A DNA stretch of 64,000 nt from NCBI RefSeq assembly GCF_025133575.1, contig NZ_CP104011.1, positions 3,914,965 through 3,978,964 on the forward strand. The letters are read 5' to 3'. Made by a program: the position numbers and the translations under genes. The stretch is from Pseudomonas sp. GCEP-101. GTDB taxonomy: Bacteria; Pseudomonadota; Gammaproteobacteria; Pseudomonadales; Pseudomonadaceae. The notes beneath the pieces are model-generated. The model did not search any database. It was not told the origin of the DNA and saw only the letters and a program-made list of their open reading frames with translations. Positions 56,122 through 64,000 of the stretch are shown here, in pieces. How positions within the stretch are numbered: the stretch's first letter is position 1; each line of letters begins with the position of its first letter.

Positions 56122-57067
56122 ACCGCAACTGCCGCTGTCGACTCGCCAGAAGCTGCTGACGGCCACCCTGCGCGGCACGCTGAACCTGCTGTTCCGCGGG
56201 CTGATGGGCCCGCCGTTGCCGGTGAAGGCGCAGCGTGCGCTGCTGCGTGGGCTGACGGCCGCCACGCTGACGCCGCGAGGCGTGCATCGCGAGCAGACGA
56301 CCCTGGGCGGCGTGCCCGCCGAAGTCTGGCGGCCGCAGGGCGCGGGCGAGGGCCGGGTGATCCTCTACCTGCACGGCGGCGCCTACCTGATCGGCTCGCC
56401 GGCCACCCATCGGGCGATCACCGCCAACCTGGCGCGGCTGTGCCAGGCCGAGGTCTGGGTGATCGATTACCGCCTGGCGCCGGAACATCGTTTCCCCGCC
56501 CAGCGCGAGGACGCCGTGGCGGCCTACCGGGCATTGCTGGATAAAGGCGTCCCGGCCCGCGCCATTACGGTGGCGGGGGATTCCGCCGGCGGCCACCTGA
56601 CCCTGCAACTGGCCCTGGAGGCCAGAGCGCAGGGCCTGCCGGCGCCGGGCGCGCTGGTGACCTTCTCGCCGGTGACCGATCTTTCCAACGAACACCTGCA
56701 CGCGCCGGCGGCGGGCGACCCCTTGATCACCCGCGCCTGGATGGACAGCGCCATGGCGATGTTCTGCCCGCCGGGCGTACCGCGCGCGGATGCGCAGCTG
56801 TCACCGCTGTATGCCGACCTCAGCGGGCTGCCGCCGCTGTTGATCCAGGTCGGCGAGGACGAGGTGTTGCGCAACGACAGCCTGCGCTTCGCCGACGCCG
56901 CGCGGCGCCATGGCAACACCGTGCACCTGCAGCGCTTCCCCGGTTGCTGGCATGTGTTCCAGGCCCACGCCGGCCTGCTGGACGTGGCCGACCGCGCCCT
57001 GCAGGACGTCGCCCGCTTTGTTGCCAGCCATGTGCAATCTGCCACTGCGCAAGGAGCGCCGCGATGA
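56105..57067 (+). CDS. Alpha/beta hydrolase, HSL/family IV esterase type
   Basis: The 320-residue esterase has the hormone-sensitive-lipase oxyanion motif HGGAY (90-94), nucleophile Ser160 in GDSAGG, an acidic residue in VGEDEVL, and His in GCWHVFQ. It probably hydrolyses the ester or lactone formed by the preceding oxygenase. It overlaps the oxygenase gene by 17 bp and the SDR gene by 4 bp (ATGA), indicating tight coupling. Confidence 0.92.
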   Translation: MTASVEPQLPLSTRQKLLTATLRGTLNLLFRGLMGPPLPVKAQRALLRGLTAATLTPRGVHREQTTLGGVPAEVWRPQGAGEGRVILYLHGGAYLIGSPATHRAITANLARLCQAEVWVIDYRLAPEHRFPAQREDAVAAYRALLDKGVPARAITVAGDSAGGHLTLQLALEARAQGLPAPGALVTFSPVTDLSNEHLHAPAAGDPLITRAWMDSAMAMFCPPGVPRADAQLSPLYADLSGLPPLLIQVGEDEVLRNDSLRFADAARRHGNTVHLQRFPGCWHVFQAHAGLLDVADRALQDVARFVASHVQSATAQGAPR

Positions 57068-57825
57068 ACACCATCCTGATCAGCGGGGCGGCCTCGGGCA
57101 TCGGCGCCGCCACCGCGAAGCTGTTCCACCAGCGCGGCTGGCGTGTCGGCCTGCTCGACCTCAACCCCGAGCCGCTGGCGGCGCTGGCAGCCGAGCTGGA
57201 CGGCGCCTGGCAGCGGGCGCTGGACGTCACCGACGCCGACGCGGTAACGGCGGCGGTGCGCGAGTTCGCCGAGGCCAACGCCGGACAGCTGCGCTTGCTG
57301 TTCAACTGCGCGGGCATCCTGCGCTTCGGCCGTTTCGAGGACATCAGCCTCGCCGAGCACAACCGCATCATCGCCATCAACGTGCAGGGTGTGCTCAACT
57401 GCTGCTATGCCGCGCTGCCGTTCCTCAAGCGCACCCCGGGCGCGCAGGTGCTGAACATGGGCTCCGCCTCGGGGCTGTACGGGGTGCCGCAGATGGCCAG
57501 CTACTCGGCGTCGAAGTTCGCCATTCGCGGATTGACCGAAGCGCTGGAGCTGGAGTGGCGCGAGTTGGGCATTCGCGTCGCCGACCTGATGCCGCCCTTC
57601 GTGCGCACGCCGATGGTCGCCAGCCAGACCTTCGAGCCGCCCGTGTTGCGCCGCCTGGGCGTGACCCTGGTGGCGGAGGACATCGCCCGCGCCGCCTGGC
57701 GCCAGGCCCAGAGCAGCGGGGTGCACCGGCCGATCGGCGCCATGTTCCGCGCCATGTACTGGTCCGGCCAGCTGTCGCCGCCGGCGCTCAACCGTTGGGT
57801 GATGGCCTGGCTCAGCCGCGCCTGA
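57064..57825 (+). CDS. SDR-family oxidoreductase of the Baeyer-Villiger operon
   Basis: The 253-residue short-chain dehydrogenase has GAASGIG (8-14), FNCAG, Ser in MGSASG, YSASK, and PPFVRTPM. Asp in LLDLNPEP after the second strand suggests NAD(H). The start overlaps the esterase stop (ATGA) and has AAGGAG 7 bp upstream. It may oxidise the alcohol feeding the oxygenase or the alcohol released by the esterase. Confidence 0.92.
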   Translation: MNTILISGAASGIGAATAKLFHQRGWRVGLLDLNPEPLAALAAELDGAWQRALDVTDADAVTAAVREFAEANAGQLRLLFNCAGILRFGRFEDISLAEHNRIIAINVQGVLNCCYAALPFLKRTPGAQVLNMGSASGLYGVPQMASYSASKFAIRGLTEALELEWRELGIRVADLMPPFVRTPMVASQTFEPPVLRRLGVTLVAEDIARAAWRQAQSSGVHRPIGAMFRAMYWSGQLSPPALNRWVMAWLSRA

Positions 57826-57858
57826 GTAAACTGCAGGGGCGGCGAAGGAGGCCGTCCC

Positions 57859-58542
57859 ATGCAGCAGATCCTGGAACCTCAGCCATCGGCCTGGCAGCGT
57901 GTGCTGCAGGACATCACCTCACCTTTCGACCGCATCAGCGAGATGACCTACGGGGTGATCATGACCCTGACCATCATCTCGGTGATTTCCGCCGCCAGCG
58001 GCGGGGCGAGCCGGCAGGACCTGATCGTCGCTGCGCTGGGCTGCAACCTCGCCTGGGGCCTGGTGGATGCGCTGATGCTGCTGGTGCGTCTGAGGGTCGA
58101 GCGGGTGCACCAGCACGGTCGCCTGCGCGCCTTGCGCGGCACGTCCGATGACCGCGATTTCCGTGACGGACTCGGCGAGTTCCTGCCTCCACGACTGGTG
58201 GCCGCGCTGCAGCCGGACGAGGTCTGGCGGCTGCGCCAGCGCCTGATGCGCTCCGAACTGGGCACCGGGCCGCTGCGCCATGGCGGAGCCGAGGTCTGGC
58301 TGGCGGCGCTGCTGATCGTGTTGCTGGTGACCGGCATCACCCTGCCGCTGATCCTGCCGCTGTGGCTGGTGCCGGACGAGCTGCTGGCGCTGCGCCTGGC
58401 CCAGGGCATCGGCGTCGCCATGCTGTTCGGCCTGGGCTGGCTGCTCAGCCGCTGGTCCGGTGACTCGCCCTGGCCGGGTGCGCTGGGTTTTACGGCGCTG
58501 GGCGTCGCCATGACCGGCCTGTGCATCGCGCTGGGCGGCTAG
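57859..58542 (+). CDS. Predicted membrane protein, VIT-like N-terminus
   Basis: The 227-residue protein has about five membrane segments (MTYGVIMTLTIISVISAAS; LIVAALGCNLAWGLVDALML; EVWLAALLIVLLVTGITLPL; LAQGIGVAMLFGLGWLL; LGFTALGVAMTGLCIAL). A charged cytoplasmic stretch lies at about 75-140. The first two helices resemble vacuolar-iron-transporter-like proteins, but diagnostic metal ligands are not evident. It lies 33 bp downstream of the SDR gene, so it may share the operon. The function is unknown. Confidence 0.7.
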   Translation: MQQILEPQPSAWQRVLQDITSPFDRISEMTYGVIMTLTIISVISAASGGASRQDLIVAALGCNLAWGLVDALMLLVRLRVERVHQHGRLRALRGTSDDRDFRDGLGEFLPPRLVAALQPDEVWRLRQRLMRSELGTGPLRHGGAEVWLAALLIVLLVTGITLPLILPLWLVPDELLALRLAQGIGVAMLFGLGWLLSRWSGDSPWPGALGFTALGVAMTGLCIALGG

Positions 58543-58709
58543 TGGCGCAGGCTTTCCCCCGACTGCCGCCTGTCGCCGCCAAACGGTTGGAAGCATGGAA
58601 GGAGCGGCGCGGGCTGCCGCCAGGCGCTACTCTGAGGAAGTGGCCGGGAAATTTCCGTTGCGCCGCTCGGCGCGTTCGGCGGAGTTGGCCACCATTTCGG
58701 GGGACGTTG

Positions 58710-58721
58710 CGTCATTTGACG
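58710..58721. promoter_or_regulatory. Short palindrome CGTCA-TT-TGACG
   Basis: A perfect 5+5 inverted repeat with a 2-bp centre lies 99-110 bp upstream of rraB. It is a candidate regulator site only. The rest of 58543-58819 shows no gene. Confidence 0.3.
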
Positions 58722-58819
58722 TTTCCCGGCGGCACACTGAAGTGCCCGGAACATGCCCGCCCAGGGCGTGTTCGTTGGCGGGGAATACACTCTGAACGTC
58801 TCGACAGGAGGTGCGTACC

Positions 58820-59158
58820 ATGGAAAAGCCCCTCTCGGAGGATATCAGCGTCAACGTGTTGCGCCGGATGAAGGAAGGTGGCTTCGATTTCGCTCGCATT
58901 CATCCCATCGATTTTTTCGCCATCTTTTCCGATGAACAGAACGCCCGCAAAGCTGCCCGGCAGTTTCGCGGAGAGTCGCTGAGAACCCAGGTCGAAGCCC
59001 GCGATGATGGCGGCTGGAACCTGCAGATCAGCAAGGTGATGTTCGCCACCCACGCCGCCATCGGCGATTTCGAGCACGACCTTGAGGAAGTCGTGGTGCC
59101 ACTGGGCGGTATTCTCGATGGCTGGGGAGTGACCCAGGAGGTCACCTCCCTGCGTTGA
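58820..59158 (+). CDS. Ribonuclease E inhibitor RraB family protein
   Basis: The 112-residue protein matches the RraB fold: SEDISVNVLRRMKEGGFDFA, HPIDFFAIFSDEQNARKAAR, and FEHDLEEVVVPLGGILDGWG near the C-terminus. RraB binds RNase E and changes its cleavage pattern in enterobacteria; in Pseudomonas the role is inferred. ATG 58820 has AGGAGG 8 bp upstream; the GTG three codons earlier is less likely. A CTGCGTTG/CAACGCAG hairpin overlaps its stop codon. Confidence 0.82.
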   Translation: MEKPLSEDISVNVLRRMKEGGFDFARIHPIDFFAIFSDEQNARKAARQFRGESLRTQVEARDDGGWNLQISKVMFATHAAIGDFEHDLEEVVVPLGGILDGWGVTQEVTSLR

Positions 59159-59232
59159 GCGCAACGCAGCGTTGAGCTGTCGCAGGACGGCCCATCTTCT
59201 ACCCGCGTCTTTTACCCGCAAGCCACGAAAAA

Positions 59233-59268
59233 GCGTGCCGTCGCCAGCGGTGACGGCGCGCCTTTCTT
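59233..59268 (+). terminator. Probable terminator downstream of rraB
   Basis: GCGTGCCGTC/GACGGCGCGC stem with loop GCCAGCGGT (59233-59260), followed by CCTTTCTTC, a weak T tract. Confidence 0.5.
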
Positions 59269-59386
59269 CGTTGCCTTTCTTCGCTGGGCAGCGTGCCCTG
59301 GGCGGCAGCCGTGCAAGCACGCGCTTGCGGACACGCCAGGTTTCTTCAGCGCCCCCGATGCGGCAGACTGCCGCGCGGAGGTGACC

Positions 59387-60091
59387 ATGACCGATATCCT
59401 GATCCTGACCCACGTCGATTTCTGCCCGCCCGGCCACCTGGGCGCGCTGCTCGACCGACTGCAACTGCCATTCGACGTGCGCCGCGCCGACCTCGGCGAG
59501 CTGCAAGGCTACGACCTGGAACGGCCGAAAGCCGTCGCCATCATGGGCGGGCCGATGAGCGTGAACGACGACCTGCCATGGCTGCGCGATGAGATCGCTG
59601 CGATCCGCCGCTTCATCGCGCGCGACGTGCCGATGATCGGTCACTGCCTGGGCGGACAGTTGCTGGCCAAGGCGCTGGGCGCGGACATCCATCGCCTGCC
59701 GTATACCGAAATGGGCTGGCAGCCGATGCGCCGCCTGGAAGGGCAGAGCCCCTGGCTGGCGCACCTGCCCGAGGAGTTTCCGATCTACCAGTGGCACGGC
59801 GATACCTTCGATATTCCCCCGGGCGCCACCCGCCTGCTGTCCAGCCCCTGGTGCGAGAACCAGGCCTTCAGCTTCGGCGAGCGCATCCTCGGCCTGCAGG
59901 GTCATCCGGAGATGACCGAGGAGCTGGTGAGCGGCTGGGTCAATGGCTTCCCGGAATACCAGGATCCGACCCAGCCCAGCCAGGAAAGCGCCCAGGCGAT
60001 GCTGGCCGACCTGCCGCAGAAGGTGGCGGCGATGAACCGGGTGGCGGAGGGGTTCTACCAGCATTGGCTGAAGTTGGCGGGGCTGGTCTGA
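59387..60091 (+). CDS. Class I glutamine amidotransferase-like protein
   Basis: The 234-residue protein is a stand-alone GATase1 domain with the catalytic triad visible: Cys87 in GHCLGGQ, His173 and Glu175 in LQGHPEM. MGGPMSVNDDLPWL matches the oxyanion region of GMP-synthase-like amidotransferases. No synthetase domain is attached. ATG 59387 has GGAGG 5 bp upstream. Lying beside a putrescine operon, it might hydrolyse a gamma-glutamyl amide, as PuuD does, but it belongs to a different subfamily. Confidence 0.85.
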   Translation: MTDILILTHVDFCPPGHLGALLDRLQLPFDVRRADLGELQGYDLERPKAVAIMGGPMSVNDDLPWLRDEIAAIRRFIARDVPMIGHCLGGQLLAKALGADIHRLPYTEMGWQPMRRLEGQSPWLAHLPEEFPIYQWHGDTFDIPPGATRLLSSPWCENQAFSFGERILGLQGHPEMTEELVSGWVNGFPEYQDPTQPSQESAQAMLADLPQKVAAMNRVAEGFYQHWLKLAGLV

Positions 60092-60143
60092 ACGGCGCCA
60101 CGTTCCACCCATCCTACGTATCGATCCCGCGGGGGGTGCTCTT

Positions 60144-60214
60144 GGTAGGAGCGAGCTTGCTCGCGAATCCGGCCTCGCAGCGGGGGTCGTTCGCGAGCAA
60201 GCTCGCTCCTACAG
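60144..60214. repeat. Head-to-head REP pair
   Basis: GTAGGAGCGAGCTTGCTCGC (60144-60169) and its inverse (60189-60214) lie between the convergent amidotransferase and aldehyde dehydrogenase genes. Confidence 0.88.
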
Positions 60215-60221
60215 GCTGGGG

Positions 60222-61646
60222 TTAGTGCTTGAACATGATGTGCCGCGCCACGGTGTAGTCCTCCAGGCCATACATGGACAGGTCCTTGCCGTAGCCGGAT
60301 TGCTTGAAGCCGCCATGGGGCATCTCGCTGCACAGCATGAAGTGGGTGTTCACCCAGGTGCAGCCGTACTGCAGGCGCGCCGCCACCCGTGAGGCGCGGC
60401 CGACATCCTTCGTCCACACCGACGAGGCGAGGCCGTAGTCCGAGTCGTTCGCCCAGCGCACCGCTTCGTCCGCGTCGCTGAACGGGGTCACCGATACTAC
60501 CGGGCCAAACACTTCGCGGCGGACGATTTCGTCGTCCTGCTGGGCGTTGGCCACCACGGTGGGCTCGTAGAAGAAGCCGCTGCCGCTGACCACCTTGCCA
60601 CCCGTGGCGATCTGGATGTGCGGGCTGGCCTTGGCGCGCTCGACGAAGCCGGAGACGCGGTCGCGCTGGGCGGCGGTGATCAGCGGGCCGAGTTCGGTGT
60701 TCGGGTCGTTCTGCAAACCTGTCTTGAGGCTCGATACGGCGCTGGCGAGGTCGGCGACGAAGTTGTCGTAGACCTTCTTGCCCGCATAGATGCGGCAGGC
60801 CGCGGTGCAGTCCTGGCCGGCGTTGTAGAAACCGAAGGTGCGGATGCCGGCGATCACGTCGTCCAGGTCGGCGTCGTCGAAGACGATCACCGGGGCCTTG
60901 CCGCCCAGTTCCATGTGCAGGCGCTTCACGCTGTCGGCGGCGCTCTTGATGATGGCCTTGCCGGTGCCCACCGAGCCGGTCAGCGAGACCATGCGCACCA
61001 GGTCATGGCTGACCAGCGGCGCGCCCACGCTCGGGCCGCGGCCGAACACCAGGTTGACGACGCCGGCGGGGAACAGCTCGGCGATGAACTCGGCGACTCG
61101 CAGGGCGGTGAGCGGTGTCTGCTCGGAAGGCTTGAGCACCACGCAGTTGCCGGCGGCCAGCGCCGGGCCGAGCTTCCACGCGGCCATCATCAGCGGGTAG
61201 TTCCAGGGCGCGATGGAGGCGACCACGCCCACCGGGTCGCGGCGGATCATCGAGGTGAAGCCGGACAGGTATTCGCCGGCGGCGGAGCCGGGCAGCACGC
61301 GGCAGGCGCCGGCGAAGAAGCGGAACACGTCGGCGATGGCCGGGATTTCGTCATTCAGCGCGGCGGCGTAGGGCTTGCCGCAGTTGTCCGACTCCAGCCG
61401 GGCCAGCTCCTCGGCGTGTTCCTCGATGCGGTCGGCCAGGCGCAGCAGGAGCAGGGCGCGGTCTTTGGGAGCGGTCTGCGACCAGCCGTCGAAGGCCGCA
61501 TCGGCCGCGCGCACGGCGGTGTCCACCTGGGCTTCGCTGGCCTCGGCAACCTGGCCGATCACCGTGCCGGTGGCGGGGTTGAGGATGTCCAGCGCGGCGC
61601 CTTCGCCGGCGACGAACTGGCCGTTGATCAAGAGTTTGGTTTGCAT
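60222..61646 (-). CDS. patD: Gamma-aminobutyraldehyde dehydrogenase
   Basis: The 474-residue aldehyde dehydrogenase has catalytic Cys280 in [11 protein letters not shown], Glu246 in MELGGKAP, and NAD-site motifs [10 protein letters not shown] and [10 protein letters not shown]. Length and the [13 protein letters not shown] block match E. coli PatD/YdcW, which oxidises 4-aminobutanal from putrescine to GABA. It lies downstream of ABC transporter genes of the ydcTUV type on the same strand, the E. coli ydcSTUV-patD arrangement. A repeat separates it from the permease genes. Confidence 0.9.
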   Translation of the reverse strand: MQTKLLINGQFVAGEGAALDILNPATGTVIGQVAEASEAQVDTAVRAADAAFDGWSQTAPKDRALLLLRLADRIEEHAEELARLESDNCGKPYAAALNDEIPAIADVFRFFAGACRVLPGSAAGEYLSGFTSMIRRDPVGVVASIAPWNYPLMMAAWKLGPALAAGNCVVLKPSEQTPLTALRVAEFIAELFPAGVVNLVFGRGPSVGAPLVSHDLVRMVSLTGSVGTGKAIIKSAADSVKRLHMELGGKAPVIVFDDADLDDVIAGIRTFGFYNAGQDCTAACRIYAGKKVYDNFVADLASAVSSLKTGLQNDPNTELGPLITAAQRDRVSGFVERAKASPHIQIATGGKVVSGSGFFYEPTVVANAQQDDEIVRREVFGPVVSVTPFSDADEAVRWANDSDYGLASSVWTKDVGRASRVAARLQYGCTWVNTHFMLCSEMPHGGFKQSGYGKDLSMYGLEDYTVARHIMFKH

Positions 61647-61671
61647 GGGGGCTCCTCCTTCAATGGGTTTT

Positions 61672-61852
61672 CCCTCACCCCAACCCTCGGCTTTGGCATC
61701 CTGCGTCGCTCTGACTCCTGCATCCCTGCAGTCGTCTCCCAGAGGGAGAGGGGGCTGTTCGTGCCGGCTGACACCACGGTTTCAGCCGGCGCCGATCCGG
61801 TTCCCTCTCCCTTCGGGGCGGGGCGCGCAGCCAGGGCTAGGGAGGGGGCGTT
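61672..61852. repeat. CTCTCCCT inverted pair with internal GCCGGCTGA stem
   Basis: Degenerate left arm at 61672-61756, a spacer stem GCCGGCTGA/TCAGCCGGC, and right arm at 61802-61852 of the GCGGGGCGCG variant. The element sits inside the putrescine operon between the second permease and patD. Confidence 0.75.
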
Positions 61853-61862
61853 TGGCACGGAG

Positions 61863-62684
61863 TCACTTGCCACTCCCCGCCACATCGCTGGTCCCGCGCG
61901 TCAGGTAGTACGCACCGAGGATCGGCAGCATGGTGGCGAGCATCACCAGCATGGCGACGACGTTGGTCACCGGCACGTCGCGCGGGCGGGTCAGCTGGTT
62001 GAGCAGCCACAGCGGCAGGGTGCGTTCGTGGCCGGCGGTGAAGGTGGTGACGATGATTTCGTCGAACGACAGGGCGAAGGCCAGCATGCCGCCGGCCAGC
62101 AACGCCGTGGCGATGTTCGGCAGGATGATGTAGCGGAAGGTCTGCCAGCCGTCGGCGCCCAGGTCCATGCTCGCCTCGATCAGGCTGAAGGACGTGCGGC
62201 GGAAGCGGGCGATCACGTTGTTGTAGACGATCACCACGCAGAAGGTGGCGTGGCCGATGACGATGGTCAGGAAGCCCGGCTCGATGCCGAGGGTCTTGAA
62301 TGCCGAGAGCAGGGCGATGCCGGTGATGATCCCGGGCAGGGCGATGGGCAGGATCAGCATCAGCGAGATGCTCTCCTTGCCGAAGAAGTCGCGGCGGTAC
62401 AGCGCGCCAGCGGCCAGGGTGCCGAGGACCATGGCGATCAGCGTGGCGACGCAGGCGATCTTCACCGACAGCCAGATGGAATCGAGCACGTCGCCGCGGG
62501 CGAAGGCGATGCTGAACCACTTCAGGGTGAAGCCCTGCAACGGGAAGCTGTAGGCCGACTCCTCGGTGTTGAAGGCATAGAGCAGGATCACCAGGATCGG
62601 GAAGTGCAGGAACACCAGCCCGCCCCAGGCCGCCAGGCGCAGGAACCAGGAGGGCCGATCGGTGGAATGGGCGTCAGAGCGCAT
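61863..62684 (-). CDS. ABC transporter permease, PotC/YdcV-like
   Basis: The 273-residue inner-membrane permease has six transmembrane helices. The BPD_transp EAA-type loop is [22 protein letters not shown] (about 163-184). It belongs to the spermidine/putrescine class. ATG 62684 overlaps the upstream permease gene by 11 bp. Together with the neighbouring permease and ATPase it should import polyamines; the periplasmic binding protein lies outside the window. Confidence 0.9.
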   Translation of the reverse strand: MRSDAHSTDRPSWFLRLAAWGGLVFLHFPILVILLYAFNTEESAYSFPLQGFTLKWFSIAFARGDVLDSIWLSVKIACVATLIAMVLGTLAAGALYRRDFFGKESISLMLILPIALPGIITGIALLSAFKTLGIEPGFLTIVIGHATFCVVIVYNNVIARFRRTSFSLIEASMDLGADGWQTFRYIILPNIATALLAGGMLAFALSFDEIIVTTFTAGHERTLPLWLLNQLTRPRDVPVTNVVAMLVMLATMLPILGAYYLTRGTSDVAGSGK

Positions 62685-63576
62685 CGAAGGCCCCCAGCCG
62701 CTTGGCGATGGACAGGTAGACGGCGATCAGCACGATGGGCACCAGGGTGAAGGCCGCCGCCAGCGGCATGTTGCCCACCGCGCCCTGCTGCACGTAGACC
62801 ATGGTGCCGATGAACAGACCGCTGGGGCCGACTAGCTGGGGGATGATGAAGTCGCCCAGGGTCAGGCTGAAGGTGAAGATCGAGCCGGCCACCACGCCGG
62901 GGAAGGCCAGCGGCAGGATGACCTGGAAGAAGGTCTGCCGCGGGTGCGCGCCGAGGTCCGCCGAGGCTTGCAGCAGCGACGGCGGCAGGCGTTCCAGGGC
63001 GGCCTGGATCGGCAGGATCATGAACGGCAGCCAGATGTAGGTAAACACCCAGAAACGCCCGAGGTGCGAGGTGGACAGGGTGTTGCCGCCCACGCCCGGG
63101 ACGCCCAGCAACAAGTCCAGCAGGCCCAGCAGGTGCAGGCGCTCGATCACCCAGTAGAGGATGCCGCCCTTGGCCAGGATCACCGTCCAGGCGTAGGCCT
63201 TGACGATGTAGCTGGCCCACATGGGCAGCATCACCGCGATGTAGAAGAAGGCCTTCTCCTTCGGCCCGGCATAGCGCGCCATGTAGTAGGCGATGGGGAA
63301 GGCGAGGATGGCGCTGGCCACCGACACGGCAATCGCCATGCTGAAGGTGCGCAGGACGATGTCGTAGTTGGCCGGGTTGAACAGCGCCCGGTAGTTGGCC
63401 AGGGTCAGGTCCGGCGTCACCGCCATGGTGAAGTCGTCGAAGGTGTAGAAGCTCTGCCAGAGCAGGGCGAACAGCGAGCCGATGTAGATCACCCCGAACC
63501 ACAGCAGCGGCGGGATCAGCAGCATCAGCAGGTAGAGCGTGCTGCGCCGGTAGAGGAAGCTGGAGATCGCCCTCAC
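62674..63576 (-). CDS. ABC transporter permease, PotB/YdcU-like
   Basis: The 300-residue permease has six helices and the EAA loop [22 protein letters not shown]. It also has [20 protein letters not shown], typical of PotB-type proteins. It starts at GTG 63576, overlapping the ATPase stop by 4 bp (GTGA). It pairs with the downstream PotC-like permease to form the membrane channel of a polyamine importer. Confidence 0.9.
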   Translation of the reverse strand: MRAISSFLYRRSTLYLLMLLIPPLLWFGVIYIGSLFALLWQSFYTFDDFTMAVTPDLTLANYRALFNPANYDIVLRTFSMAIAVSVASAILAFPIAYYMARYAGPKEKAFFYIAVMLPMWASYIVKAYAWTVILAKGGILYWVIERLHLLGLLDLLLGVPGVGGNTLSTSHLGRFWVFTYIWLPFMILPIQAALERLPPSLLQASADLGAHPRQTFFQVILPLAFPGVVAGSIFTFSLTLGDFIIPQLVGPSGLFIGTMVYVQQGAVGNMPLAAAFTLVPIVLIAVYLSIAKRLGAFDAL

Positions 63577-64000
63577 GGCGCCGACTCCTCGCGCAGCGGC
63601 ACCAGCGCGCTGCGGGCCCAGCAGGCAGTCACCGCATCGCCCGGTTTCGGCCGTTGCTCCTCGCGCTCGCCGTTGGGCAGGGCGGCGACCAGGCGCGCGC
63701 CGTTTTCCAGCTCGATCTCGTAGCGGCTGCTGGCGCCCATGTACTGCACGTCGAACAGGGTGCCGCTGACTTCCAGTTCGCCTTCCCCGGCGCGGCCGAA
63801 GCGCACGTGCTCGGGGCGCAGCGAGTGCGGGCGCGATTCGCCCAGCAGGCGTTGCGCGAGGTCGTCGCGCAGCACGTTGGCAGTGCCGACGAATTCGGCG
63901 ACGAAGCGCGTGGCCGGGCGGCGATAGAGGTTGCCAGGCGTGTCGACCTGTTCGATGCGTCCCTTGTTGAACACCGCCACGCGGTCGGACATGGACAGCG
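63573..64000 (-). CDS. ABC transporter ATP-binding protein, PotA/YdcT-like (partial)
   Basis: Only the C-terminal 142 or so residues are present; the gene continues beyond the right edge. Visible are the end of the nucleotide-binding domain (LSMSDRVAVFNKGRIEQVDT) and the regulatory TOBE domain (SLRPEHVRF, VQYMGASSRYEIEL). The segment LSMSDR follows the H-loop in PotA-like ATPases. It is first of the three overlapping transporter genes upstream of patD. Confidence 0.88.
   Translation of the reverse strand, partial: LSMSDRVAVFNKGRIEQVDTPGNLYRRPATRFVAEFVGTANVLRDDLAQRLLGESRPHSLRPEHVRFGRAGEGELEVSGTLFDVQYMGASSRYEIELENGARLVAALPNGEREEQRPKPGDAVTACWARSALVPLREESAP

Overview
This is a GC-rich (roughly two-thirds G+C by eye) chromosomal segment of a Pseudomonas from the P. 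aeruginosa / P. nitroreducens / P. citronellolis branch. The evidence is protein similarity, gene order and intergenic repeats. From memory, the PAO1 blocks PA1632-1637 (kdp), PA1642-1655 (selD to GST), PA1673-1689 (hemerythrin to an LtaS-like protein) and PA2096-2099 (AraC, Baeyer-Villiger oxygenase, esterase, SDR) all recur here in order. Intergenic spaces are packed with the REP hairpins typical of such genomes. No rRNA, tRNA, CRISPR, phage or insertion sequence was seen.

Layout. 1-2.5 kb: tail of an AI-2E-type permease, then a FadR-type regulator with a CynX-like exporter. 2.6-5.3 kb: an OmpR/EnvZ-type two-component system followed by a secreted-looking four-EF-hand protein. 5.6-13.8 kb: the complete kdpFABCDE potassium system, with repeats wedged into it. 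14.6-18 kb: a patatin-like hydrolase and the selD-mnmH selenouridine pair. 18.2-32.9 kb: small redox enzymes, a chemoreceptor, a SulP permease, a quinone-type reductase, an SDR, BASS, BenE and LysE transporters, a MarR regulator, an aminotransferase and a GST. 33.5-38.5 kb: hemerythrin, a double-Cache periplasmic protein, folE, Smr, a cysteine-hydrolase-like protein and prmB. 38.9-45.4 kb: aroC and the methionine-salvage genes MFS-mtnB-mtnD-mtnC. 46-52 kb: DNA alkylation repair (two MGMT-type proteins and AlkA), speE and an LtaS-like transferase. 52.6-58.5 kb: TauE permease and an AraC-controlled Baeyer-Villiger operon. 58.8-64 kb: RraB, an amidotransferase and a putrescine operon (ydcTUV-patD type) running off the right edge.

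How the genes fit together. Polyamine and methylthioadenosine chemistry recurs: speE makes spermidine and methylthioadenosine, mtnBDC recycle the methylthio group, and the patD/ABC operon imports and degrades putrescine. Kdp is self-contained, with sensor, regulator and a candidate KdpE operator. The oxygenase, esterase and SDR form a translationally coupled ketone-to-ester-to-alcohol pathway.

The most unusual material is non-coding. (1) A ~325-350 bp intergenic repeat occurs in two full copies and one truncated copy; it folds into five or more hairpins, two of them with compensatory base changes. (2) A 17-bp word is inserted inside three different hairpins. (3) A palindromic CTCTCCCT element occurs at about eleven loci. 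(4) A CTTAAG-N5-CTTAAG (PmrA-box-like) promoter precedes the LtaS-like gene. (5) TTTACGCC direct repeats in 11-bp phase precede kdpF. The two junctions where PAO1 carries its H2-type VI and type III secretion clusters hold only repeats and short intergenic sequence here.
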